From positions 868,001 through 932,000 of the forward strand of contig CBDICI010000004.1 of assembly GCA_965277345.1 (NCBI GenBank): a DNA stretch of 64,000 nucleotides, written 5' to 3'. Made by a program: the position numbers and the translations under genes. Origin of the DNA: CAIOYC01 sp965277345 (GTDB taxonomy: Bacteria > Pseudomonadota > Alphaproteobacteria > Caulobacterales > Caulobacteraceae). Below the pieces are notes generated by a model. It saw only the letters and a list, made by a program, of their open reading frames with translations, did not search any database and was not told the DNA's origin. Position 1 is the first letter of the stretch. Every line of letters starts with the position of its first letter. Positions 1 through 6,722 of the stretch are shown here, one piece after another.

Positions 1-266
1 CCATCCTGGCGCTCGGCGGCGGCTCGCCCGAGAATCTGAACCATCGGGCGGCGCTGCTGCACATGCTGGGCGACGCGGCGGTGGCGATCCTGGCGCTGGG
101 AGGCCTCTCCCTAGGCTGGCTGTTCGGCTGGAGCGGGGCGGACGCCGCCGCGGGGCTCGGCGGCGCGGCGATCCTGGCGACCATCGGCATCCGGCTGGTG
201 CGTCGGACGCTGGCGGCCAAACCGGGGATGGAGCCTGCTAGCCCAGAAGCGTCCTTCCGTTCCTGA
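1..266 (+). CDS. Cation diffusion facilitator (CDF) family transporter, 3' part only
   Basis: Only the last 87 or so residues are in the window; the reading frame enters at base 3 and ends with TGA at 264-266. The stretch ENLNHRAALLHMLGD at the beginning matches the CDF segment in which N-x-R-x-A-x-x-H-x-x-x-D precedes a transmembrane helix. The His and Asp of this segment normally bind Zn/Co/Fe in the membrane site. Two hydrophobic segments follow (AVAILALGGLSLGWLFGW and a second near GGAAILATIGI), then a short hydrophilic tail. The family exports divalent metal ions from the cytoplasm by proton antiport. The visible part ends soon after the second helix, without the long cytoplasmic C-terminal domain of many CDF proteins, so a short CzcD/DmeF-like form is possible. 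Its 3' end overlaps the convergent MaoC gene by 29 bases. Confidence 0.72.
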   Translation, partial: ILALGGGSPENLNHRAALLHMLGDAAVAILALGGLSLGWLFGWSGADAAAGLGGAAILATIGIRLVRRTLAAKPGMEPASPEASFRS

Positions 267-1089
267 TCACGGTCACCTCGCGCCCCTTCACCCGCGCCTC
301 GAACGAGACCACCTCACCGTCCTTCCACATATCCACCGTGATGGTCTCGCCGGGGAAGACGGGCGCGGAGAAGCGCGCGGCGTGGCTCCTGATCCGCTCC
401 GGCTGGTACGCGGCGAAGCCCTGCAGCACGGCGCGGCAGGTGATCCCGTAGGTACAGAGGCCGTGCAGGATCGGGCGGGGAAAGCCCGCCATGCGGGCGA
501 AGCCGGGGTCGGAATGCAGCGGGTTGCGGTCGCCGGACAAGCGGTAGAGCAGGGCCTGGTCAGGCCGCGTGTCGAAATCGAGCGACAGGTCCGGCGCCCG
601 CGCCGGGATCGGGTGCGGCTCGGGCTGGCCCTCGCTTGGGCCGCCGAACCCGCCGTCTCCGCGCGCGAAGATCGACGCGCCGAGGGTGACAATCTTCTCC
701 CCCGACTGCGCCTCGCTCAGCACCGTCTCGGTCATGATCACCGCGCCCTTGGGGCCTTTGTCATAGACCGCAACCACGCGGCTGGCGGTGGTGACCTCGG
801 CGCCCACGGGCATGGGCCGGTGCAACTCGATGGACTGCTCGCCGTGCACGATCAGCACCGGGTCGATGGTGGATGACCCGAAGCCCGGCCCCGACCCCCA
901 CGCCACCACGGTGGCCAGCGACGGCACGGCCTTGAGGTTAGCTTCGTAGACGAACGGCAGTTCGGTCTCGTTCATGGGATCGGCGCCGAGGCCGATGCCG
1001 AGCGCATAGAGCATGGTCTCGCGCTCGCCCCACCGGTATCGCTGGCCGGAGGCGGTCTGCGACAGGATCTCGGGATAGACGATGGACAT
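238..1089 (-). CDS. MaoC-family enoyl-CoA hydratase, double hot-dog
   Basis: The 283-residue protein has the size of a duplicated hot-dog (hydratase 2 / MaoC) enzyme that hydrates 2-enoyl-CoA to (R)-3-hydroxyacyl-CoA. The C-terminal half carries the hydratase-2 signature YRLSGDRNPLHSDPGFA, in which D-x-N-P-x-H gives the catalytic Asp and His; the N-terminal half is the degenerate, substrate-binding fold. It resembles the hydratase module of eukaryotic multifunctional enzyme 2 and bacterial steroid or branched-chain acyl-CoA hydratases. I chose ATG 1089 because GGAGG lies about six bases upstream; an in-frame start further upstream has no such site and adds a low-complexity leader. The gene stands alone, convergent with the CDF gene. 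Family is confident; the natural acyl-CoA substrate cannot be told. Confidence 0.88.
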   Translation of the reverse strand: MSIVYPEILSQTASGQRYRWGERETMLYALGIGLGADPMNETELPFVYEANLKAVPSLATVVAWGSGPGFGSSTIDPVLIVHGEQSIELHRPMPVGAEVTTASRVVAVYDKGPKGAVIMTETVLSEAQSGEKIVTLGASIFARGDGGFGGPSEGQPEPHPIPARAPDLSLDFDTRPDQALLYRLSGDRNPLHSDPGFARMAGFPRPILHGLCTYGITCRAVLQGFAAYQPERIRSHAARFSAPVFPGETITVDMWKDGEVVSFEARVKGREVTVIRNGRTLLG

Positions 1090-1278
1090 GGCGGCCTCCG
1101 GCTGTTCGCCGCATTCAACGCCCCCGGCGCGCGGACGCAAGCCTGACGTCGCGGCGCCAGCACGCGTTCACCGCCCAGCGACAGGTCGCCGCGTTTGCTC
1201 CAGCCGCCCGGTTGGGCTAGACCCCGCCGACTTCCAAACCCGTTCTCACCGACCGCGACCGCAAGGCTCCCTGTTCCC

Positions 1279-2076
1279 ATGGCTACGCAAACCCAGCCCC
1301 TCCAGGGCCAAGTCACCGGCAATGTGCTGCTCTATTCCAAGCCGGAGCCGCTCAGCGTCGAGGCGCACGGCAAGCTGGGTCTGAAGCAGGTCGAGCGGCC
1401 GTTCGACTTCGTTGCCAAGACCCAGGCGATCCCGGTGACGGTGACCGAATTCGCCCTGTGCGCCGCGCATTTCCCCATCATCTTCACCGGCGGCGAATAC
1501 CAGCCGCTGGCGATCATGAGCATCCGGCCGGACGAGAACCTGTTCATCACCCCGACCGGCTTCTTCGAGTTCGGCGCCTACGTTCCAGCCTATGTCCGCC
1601 GCTATCCCTTCGTGCTGGCCAACGACGCGCGCAACGAACAGATGGTGGTCTGCCTGGAGCGCAGCGCCGCCATGATCCAGGAGAACGCCGAGGTGCCGCT
1701 GTTCGAGAACGGCAAGCCCTCGCCCTTCACCGAGCAGGTGATCGAGTTCTGCTCCAACTTCGAGATGGAGCATCAGCGCACCGACGGCTTCGTCAAGCTG
1801 TTGAAGGACCTCGACCTGTTCGACACCAAGCAGGCGGTGTTCACCCCGCAGGCGGCGGACGGCACCCAGGGCGAGACCCAGCGGCTGGCCGAATATTTCG
1901 GCGTCTCCGAGGAGAAGCTGAACGCCCTGCCGGCCGAGAAGCTGGTGGAGTTGCGCGACAGCGGCGCCCTCATCCAGATCTACGCCCACCTCCAGTCGCT
2001 GGTGAACTGGGACAAGCTGGTGGCCCGGACCATGCTGAAGGACGGCTCGGCCCCCTTGCCCGCCGGCTACGCCTAG
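1279..2076 (+). CDS. SapC family protein
   Basis: A 265-residue protein that I recognise as a SapC-like protein (named after a Campylobacter S-layer-associated gene; function unproven). Typical features are the phrase HFPIIFTG near residue 65, the run ALAIM-like QPLAIMSIRP that follows, and FEFGAYVPAYVRRYPF, an aromatic-rich block seen across the family. The C-terminal third is acidic and probably helical. There is no signal peptide, so it is probably cytoplasmic. The start at ATG 1279 is preceded by AAGG about a dozen bases upstream; a longer in-frame reading would begin inside a low-complexity arginine-rich stretch. The divergent neighbour is the MaoC hydratase; downstream comes cytochrome oxidase subunit IV after 85 bases. 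Neither neighbour clarifies its role. Confidence 0.8.
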   Translation: MATQTQPLQGQVTGNVLLYSKPEPLSVEAHGKLGLKQVERPFDFVAKTQAIPVTVTEFALCAAHFPIIFTGGEYQPLAIMSIRPDENLFITPTGFFEFGAYVPAYVRRYPFVLANDARNEQMVVCLERSAAMIQENAEVPLFENGKPSPFTEQVIEFCSNFEMEHQRTDGFVKLLKDLDLFDTKQAVFTPQAADGTQGETQRLAEYFGVSEEKLNALPAEKLVELRDSGALIQIYAHLQSLVNWDKLVARTMLKDGSAPLPAGYA

Positions 2077-2161
2077 GCGGGCGGATGCAGCGGGTGCTTG
2101 AGCCCGCGCCCACCCCCGCTATAGTCCGCCCCGACCCAGACCGCCCCAGGATCAGCGCGCC

Positions 2162-2419
2162 ATGACCCTCTCCGTTCAAGACGTCACCGTCCCGACCGAC
2201 CACGTCCCGGGCGAGATGCCGATCGCCGAACAGGCCTCGACCTTCCACAGCGTGGTCGGCCTGTTCAAGTGGGGCGCGCTGACGGTGGCCTGCGCCCTGG
2301 TCCTGCTGGTCTTCTGGTTCTGTACGCCGGCCGGCTTCCTGCCGGGCTTCGCCGTCGCCATGATCATGGCCGTCCTGGGCGGGGTCTTCCTGCGCGCCAA
2401 GCCCGCCGCGGCGCACTGA
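2162..2419 (+). CDS. aa3-type cytochrome c oxidase subunit IV
   Basis: An 85-residue protein with an N-terminal soluble stretch and a hydrophobic C-terminal half. The segment H-x-x-x-x-x-F-x-x-x-x-K-W-G-A (around STFHSVVGLFKWGAL) is the conserved part of the small bacterial subunit IV of aa3-type cytochrome c oxidases, a single-helix accessory subunit of the respiratory complex. The hydrophobic span covers about residues 38-78 and may hold one long helix or a hairpin. In alphaproteobacteria this gene is often separate from the main cta cluster and lies just upstream of pntAA, as it does here (81 bases). Its start ATG 2162 follows directly on a CGCGC tract with only a weak ribosome site. Function is inferred from family and position. 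Confidence 0.8.
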   Translation: MTLSVQDVTVPTDHVPGEMPIAEQASTFHSVVGLFKWGALTVACALVLLVFWFCTPAGFLPGFAVAMIMAVLGGVFLRAKPAAAH

Positions 2420-2500
2420 GCCTCCCCTCCGCGCACGTCACGGCTGGACAGCCGGGCCAAACCATCCCTAACGTCCAGAGGTCTGAGGCAGGGAGGGCTT

Positions 2501-3631
2501 ATGGCCGCGACGATCGCCGTCACCCGAGAGCGCAAGGCCGGCGAGAGCCGCGTCGCCGCCACGCCTGACAGCGCCAAGAGGCTGATCGCCATGGGCTTCG
2601 CCGTGCGGGTCGAGGCCGGCGCGGGCGCCGCTTCCAGCTATCCGGACGCCGATTACGCCGCAGCCGGCGCCGCTATCGCCCCGGACGCCGCGGCCGCGAT
2701 CTCCGGCGCCGACCTGCTGTTCAAGGTGCGCGCCCCAGAGGCGGAGGAGATCGCGGCGCTGAAGCCCGGCGCGCTGGTGGTGGCGCTGCTCTCGCCCCAT
2801 GGCGACCGGGCGGGGGTCGAGGCGCTGGCCAAGGCGGGCGCCACCGCCATCGCCATGGAGTTCATCCCCCGCATCTCCAGAGCCCAGTCCATGGACGCCC
2901 TGTCGTCCCAGGCCAACCTGGCCGGCTATCGCGCAGTGATCGAGGGGGCGGCGCTGTACGGCCGCGCCCTGCCGATGATGATGACCGCGGCGGGCACCGT
3001 CGCCGCCGCCAAGGTCTTCGTCATGGGCGTCGGCGTGGCCGGGCTGCAGGCCATCGCCACCGCCCGCCGCCTCGGCGCCGTGGTCACCGCCACCGACGTC
3101 CGTCCCGCCACCAAGGAGCAGGTGGAGAGTCTGGGCGCCAAGTTCCTGGCGGTGGAGGACGAGGAGTTCAAAAACGCCCAGACGGTCGGCGGCTATGCCA
3201 AGGAGATGAGCGCGGAATACCAAGCCAAGCAGGCGGCGCTCTTGAGCGAGCACCTGAAGAAGCAGGACATCGTCATCACCACCGCCCTGATCCCCGGCCG
3301 CCCGGCGCCGAAACTGGTTTCGGACGAGCAGGTGGCCTCGATGAAGCCCGGCTCGGTGCTGGTGGACCTGGCGGTGGAGCAGGGCGGCAATGTGGCCGGC
3401 GCCCAACCGGGCGTGGCCGAGGCGGGCGGGGTCAAGATCGCCGGCTTCGCCAACCTGCCCGCCGCCATCGCCGCCGACGCCTCCAACCTCTACGCCCGCA
3501 ACCTCGTCAACCTCGCCGCCCTGTTCGTGGACAAGGACAAGGGGTTTGCGCCCCAGTGGGAGGACGAGATCCTCCAGGCCGCCGTGGTCACGCGCGACGG
3601 GGCGGTGGTGCATCCGGGGCTGAAAGGATGA
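2501..3631 (+). CDS. pntAA: NAD(P) transhydrogenase subunit alpha part 1 (domain I)
   Basis: A 376-residue NAD(H)-binding domain I of the proton-translocating transhydrogenase. The complex transfers hydride between NADH and NADP+ using the proton-motive force and is a main source of NADPH. The family signature around RISRAQSMDALSSQA (about residues 128-142) and the Rossmann loop GVGVAGLQAIA (about residues 175-185) are present. Its length fits the split form, in which the alpha polypeptide of E. coli is divided into PntAA (soluble) and PntAB (membrane), as in Rhodospirillum. A strong SD, GGGAGGG, precedes ATG 2501. The stop overlaps the start of the next small gene (ATGA), so the genes are translationally coupled. 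The unusual point is that this next gene is not pntAB. Confidence 0.97.
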   Translation: MAATIAVTRERKAGESRVAATPDSAKRLIAMGFAVRVEAGAGAASSYPDADYAAAGAAIAPDAAAAISGADLLFKVRAPEAEEIAALKPGALVVALLSPHGDRAGVEALAKAGATAIAMEFIPRISRAQSMDALSSQANLAGYRAVIEGAALYGRALPMMMTAAGTVAAAKVFVMGVGVAGLQAIATARRLGAVVTATDVRPATKEQVESLGAKFLAVEDEEFKNAQTVGGYAKEMSAEYQAKQAALLSEHLKKQDIVITTALIPGRPAPKLVSDEQVASMKPGSVLVDLAVEQGGNVAGAQPGVAEAGGVKIAGFANLPAAIAADASNLYARNLVNLAALFVDKDKGFAPQWEDEILQAAVVTRDGAVVHPGLKG

Positions 3632-3846
3632 ACAACATTTCTGACTGGCTTGTTCAACGGCCGATCCTGATCCCCATCCTGTTGCTGTGCGCGATTCTCG
3701 TTTTCACTGTCGCAGCGGCTTTTGGCGATAGGTGGTGGGCTTTGGCCCCTGCTGGGATCATTACCTTCCTGATCGTTCAGCTAATACGCGCGACTGCGGG
3801 GAACATTGCTCACACCAGACCGCGTTCTGGCGAAGGAGAGACCTGA
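3628..3846 (+). CDS. Small two-helix membrane protein inside the pnt operon, unknown function
   Basis: A 72-residue protein read from ATG 3628, which overlaps the pntAA stop as ATGA; its own stop TGA shares one base with the pntAB start. The tight overlaps on both sides support it as a real coding gene. It has two hydrophobic spans, about residues 12-32 and 36-54, joined by a short loop FGDRWW, and a charged C-terminal tail. I recognise no family. Base composition is visibly lower in GC than the neighbours (T-rich codons such as ATT, CTT, TTT and GCT are common), suggesting a later insertion or weak codon selection. It could be a small accessory subunit of the transhydrogenase membrane domain or a passenger gene; nothing in the sequence decides. 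Confidence 0.68.
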   Translation: MNNISDWLVQRPILIPILLLCAILVFTVAAAFGDRWWALAPAGIITFLIVQLIRATAGNIAHTRPRSGEGET

Positions 3847-4196
3847 TGGACGTCGATCCCACCGTCTTTCGCCTGGCGATCTTCGTGCTCGCCATCTTCG
3901 TCGGCTATTATGTGGTGTGGAGCGTGACGCCCGCCCTGCACACCCCGCTGATGGCGGTGACCAACGCCATCTCCTCCGTCATCATCGTCGGCGCCCTGTT
4001 GGCGGCGGCGGCGCAGAGCAGCGTGCTGGACCGGGCCACCGCCATGATCCACCCCGCCAGCGGGGCCGAACTGCACGTGTGGATCTCCAAGGGCGCGGGG
4101 GCGTTGGCCGCCGGACTGGCGGCGGTGAACATCTTCGGCGGCTTCCTCGTCACCCAGCGGATGCTGGCCATGTACAAGAAGAAGGCGAAGGCGTGA
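3846..4196 (+). CDS. pntAB: NAD(P) transhydrogenase subunit alpha part 2 (membrane part)
   Basis: A 116-residue membrane subunit. It supplies the first transmembrane helices of domain II, which forms the proton channel of transhydrogenase together with PntB. Recognisable family phrases are TPLMAVTNAISS and GFLVTQRMLAMYK near the C-terminus. Hydrophobic spans lie at about residues 8-28, 40-58 and 78-103. ATG 3846 overlaps the stop of the preceding small gene by one base, and its own TGA overlaps the ATG of the following lipoprotein gene, so the whole operon appears translationally coupled. The only oddity is that it is flanked on both sides by small genes of unknown function rather than directly by pntAA and pntB. 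Confidence 0.95.
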   Translation: MDVDPTVFRLAIFVLAIFVGYYVVWSVTPALHTPLMAVTNAISSVIIVGALLAAAAQSSVLDRATAMIHPASGAELHVWISKGAGALAAGLAAVNIFGGFLVTQRMLAMYKKKAKA

Positions 4197-4594
4197 TGCG
4201 CGGCGCCGTTCCGGTTCTGGCCGCCGCCGCCACGCTCGTGGGCCTCTCCGCCTGCGAGAGTCGCGACAGTATCGGCGTGGACAAGCCGGCCTCGCCCATG
4301 CCCGCCGGGCCGCACCTCGATCTCGATATCCGGGCCAGCAAGGACACTCGTTACCAGATGCTGTGCGACGTGCGCACCTATCAGACTCCGGAGGGCGCCT
4401 ACGCCAACCGCTATGGCGTGGAGAAGGCGGGGCCGTACAAGGACTACATCCCCTCCCCCCTCGCCCACTGCACCGCCAAGATCGTCGCCGGCCCCGGCCC
4501 GCTGACGGTGACGCTGTCGCGACCCGGCCTGACCCGCTCCATGACCATCGCCGCACCCGGCGACGCCGGCAAGACCACCCTGCACGTGTGGTGA
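4196..4594 (+). CDS. Putative lipoprotein between pntAB and pntB
   Basis: A 132-residue protein starting at ATG 4196, overlapping the pntAB stop. Residues 1-20 form a lipoprotein signal peptide ending in the lipobox L-S-A-C (Cys20), so the mature protein should be lipid-anchored and periplasmic. It has two further cysteines (in MLCDVRTY and LAHCTAKI) that could form a disulfide. I see no known domain; the C-terminal half is predicted beta-rich (GPLTVTLSRPGLTRSMTI). It ends 19 bases before the pntB start, and GGGGGAG in this gap serves pntB. Its place inside the operon suggests co-expression with transhydrogenase, but a role in the complex is only an inference. Confidence 0.72.
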   Translation: MRGAVPVLAAAATLVGLSACESRDSIGVDKPASPMPAGPHLDLDIRASKDTRYQMLCDVRTYQTPEGAYANRYGVEKAGPYKDYIPSPLAHCTAKIVAGPGPLTVTLSRPGLTRSMTIAAPGDAGKTTLHVW

Positions 4595-4613
4595 TGGGAG
4601 CTTTGGGGGAGCC

Positions 4614-6029
4614 ATGAACGCCAATATCGCCGCCCTGCTCTATCTGGTGTCCGGGGTGTTGTTCATCCTGGCCCTGAGGGGGTTGTCGAGCCCGGTCACC
4701 AGCCGGCGCGGCAACCAGATGGGCATGGTCGGCATGGCCATCGCCGTCGCCACCACGCTGGCGACGCTGTGGGGCCAGCACGCGCTCGATCCGGTGACGC
4801 TCGGCCTGATCGTGGTCGGCGTGGCCGTGGGCGGCGGTGTCGGGGCGGTGATCGCCCGGCGCGTGCCGATGACCTCCATGCCGCAGCTGGTGGCGGCGTT
4901 CCACTCGCTGGTGGGGCTCGCCGCCTGCCTGGTGGCGGTGGCCGCCATCTATACCCCCGCCGCCTACGGCATTCTGGAGCCTGATGGCGCGATCAAGCTG
5001 GAGAGTCTGATCGAACTCTCCGTGGGCGTGGCCATCGGCGCCATCACCTTTACCGGCAGCCTGATCGCCTTCGCCAAGCTCAACGGCAATATGAGCGGCG
5101 CGCCGATCCTGCTGCCGCAGCGGCACCTGCTCAACATCGTCCTGGCGGTGGTGCTGGTGGGGCTGATCGGGGTGCTGGTGGCCAGCGGCGGAGCCGCGAT
5201 CTGGGCCTTCTGGGGCGTGTTCGCGCTGGCGCTGGTGCTCGGCGGCACGCTGATCATCCCCATCGGCGGGGCGGACATGCCGGTGGTAGTGTCCATGCTG
5301 AACTCCTATTCCGGCTGGGCGGCGGCGGCGCTGGGCTTCACCCTGGCCAACACCACGCTGATCATCACCGGCGCGCTGGTGGGCTCCTCCGGCGCCATCC
5401 TCAGCTACATCATGTGCAAGGCGATGAACCGCAGCTTCATCTCGGTGATCCTGGGCGGCTTCGGCGCCGACGCCGCCGCGGGCGCGGGCGGCGCCAAGGA
5501 GACCCGCCCGGTGAAGCAGGGGTCCGCCGACGACGCCGCCTTCATCATGAAGAACGCCTCCAAGGTCATCATCGTCCCCGGCTATGGCATGGCGGTGGCC
5601 CAGGCCCAGCACGCCCTGCGCGAAATGGCCGACAAGCTGAAGGAAGAAGGGGTGGAGGTGAAATACGCTATTCACCCCGTGGCCGGGCGGATGCCGGGGC
5701 ACATGAACGTGCTGCTGGCCGAGGCCAACGTCCCCTATGACGAGGTGTTCGAGCTGGAGGACATCAATTCCGAGTTCGCCACCGCCGACGTGGCCTTCGT
5801 CATCGGCGCCAACGACGTGACCAATCCCGCCGCCAAGACCGACCCGCAATCGCCCATCTTCGGGATGCCGATCCTGGATGTGGAAAAGGCCCGCACCGTG
5901 CTGTTCGTCAAGCGCGGCATGGGCTCGGGCTATGCCGGGGTGGAGAACGAGCTGTTCTTCAAGGACAACACCATGATGCTGTTCGCCGACGCGAAGAAGA
6001 TGGTGGAGGGGATTGTGAAGGGGCTGTGA
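4614..6029 (+). CDS. pntB: NAD(P) transhydrogenase subunit beta
   Basis: A 471-residue protein with the membrane part of domain II (several hydrophobic helices, about residues 1-265) followed by the soluble NADP(H)-binding domain III. In domain III the motifs VPGYGMAVAQAQHA, HPVAGRMPGHMNVLLAEA, IGANDVTNPAA and KRGMGSGYAGVENELFF are all intact; they bind NADP and transmit the proton-driven conformational change. Length is usual for PntB. ATG 4614 has a good SD (GGGGGAG). It is the last gene of the operon, and the inverted-repeat element at 6038-6116 follows directly. Confidence 0.97.
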   Translation: MNANIAALLYLVSGVLFILALRGLSSPVTSRRGNQMGMVGMAIAVATTLATLWGQHALDPVTLGLIVVGVAVGGGVGAVIARRVPMTSMPQLVAAFHSLVGLAACLVAVAAIYTPAAYGILEPDGAIKLESLIELSVGVAIGAITFTGSLIAFAKLNGNMSGAPILLPQRHLLNIVLAVVLVGLIGVLVASGGAAIWAFWGVFALALVLGGTLIIPIGGADMPVVVSMLNSYSGWAAAALGFTLANTTLIITGALVGSSGAILSYIMCKAMNRSFISVILGGFGADAAAGAGGAKETRPVKQGSADDAAFIMKNASKVIIVPGYGMAVAQAQHALREMADKLKEEGVEVKYAIHPVAGRMPGHMNVLLAEANVPYDEVFELEDINSEFATADVAFVIGANDVTNPAAKTDPQSPIFGMPILDVEKARTVLFVKRGMGSGYAGVENELFFKDNTMMLFADAKKMVEGIVKGL

Positions 6030-6037
6030 ACCGTCTT

Positions 6038-6116
6038 GCCCGGACCCGTTCCGGGCCTCCATGGCGCGTCGCGCTGAATCCAACGGATCGGGATGGCGCA
6101 CGGAACAAGTCCGGGC
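6038..6116. repeat. Inverted-repeat (MITE/RPE-like) intergenic element after pntB
   Basis: The left arm GCCCGGACCCGTTCCG (6038-6053) and the reverse complement of the right arm (6101-6116, GCCCGGACTTGTTCCG) agree at 14 of 16 positions. The left arm is also a self-contained hairpin: GCCCGGA (6038-6044), loop CCCGT, TCCGGGC (6050-6056). The hexamer-rich text 'GGAACAAGTCCGGGCGTGACGA' type is common between genes in alphaproteobacteria. It may help end pnt transcription but has no T tract. Confidence 0.6.
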
Positions 6117-6160
6117 GTGACGACGATTGTTGGCACAAGCGGATGTTTATGTTTCCGCGA

Positions 6161-6190
6161 CAAACGAAAAGCGGCCCCGCGAGGGCCGCT
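6161..6190 (-). terminator. Rho-independent terminator of the PsiF-like gene
   Basis: A perfect 8-base stem, AGCGGCCC (6170-6177) with GGGCCGCT (6183-6190) and a 5-base loop. Read on the minus strand it is followed by TTTTCGTTTG (6169 down to about 6160). It lies 26 bases after the stop of the minus-strand PsiF-like gene. Confidence 0.82.
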
Positions 6191-6215
6191 ACTCGCTCAG
6201 CGCCAGCCGAGCCGC

Positions 6216-6560
6216 CTATTTCGGCGCGTCGGCCTTGGCTTTGGCGTCGGCTTTCACGGCGGCCTTGACGCCGGCTTCGGCGGCGGGTTTCGCCTCTTCC
6301 TTGCACTTGGAGCGAAAGGTCTTGCGGGCCTTGCCGTGCAACCCCTTGGCGTCGGCCGCGGCCGAGCAGGCCTTGCTCTCAGCGGTCTTTGGCGCGGTCG
6401 CCGCCGGGCCCTTCACCTTGGCTGAGGGGGTGGTCTTGGCGGTGGCGGTCGTCGTGGCCTTGGCGGGGGGCATGGCGGTGGTGTTGGTGGCCGCGGCGAA
6501 GGCCGGGGCGGACAACGCGAGCGCGGCGCAAACGGCGAGCAGGGCGGCGGTCTTGATCAT
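6216..6560 (-). CDS. PsiF-repeat family periplasmic protein
   Basis: A 114-residue secreted protein. Residues 1-22 are a Sec signal peptide ending AFA-A. A long Thr/Ala/Lys-rich linker follows, then one PsiF repeat around C-S-A-A-A-D-A-K-G-L-x-G-K-A-R-K-T-F-R-S-K-C, with both conserved cysteines. E. coli PsiF is induced by phosphate starvation; its activity is unknown. The E. coli form has two repeats and this one only one, followed by a second Ala/Lys-rich tail. ATG 6560 was chosen because the signal peptide starts there; the upstream in-frame extension is proline/arginine-rich noise. It is divergent from the M16 protease. Confidence 0.8.
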   Translation of the reverse strand: MIKTAALLAVCAALALSAPAFAAATNTTAMPPAKATTTATAKTTPSAKVKGPAATAPKTAESKACSAAADAKGLHGKARKTFRSKCKEEAKPAAEAGVKAAVKADAKAKADAPK

Positions 6561-6722
6561 GGTGGTCTTCTCTGTTCTGGGCGTTCGCGGACGGGCGTCC
6601 GCTTGCCGCCATGGTGGCGAGTCGGCCCGTCGCCATCCTGTCGCTCGCATGACCGAAAGTTTAGATTGGGCGCTTCCGCCCGCGTGCTAACAGCGTTGCA
6701 GGCTGAGTTTCCGGAAGGCTTC

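Noticed and set aside
3810..6101. Long minus-strand open frame (about 760 codons) opposite the pnt genes
   Set aside because: His/Gly/Arg-rich translation with no family resemblance; it is the antisense shadow of pntAB, the lipoprotein gene and pntB in a GC-rich genome.
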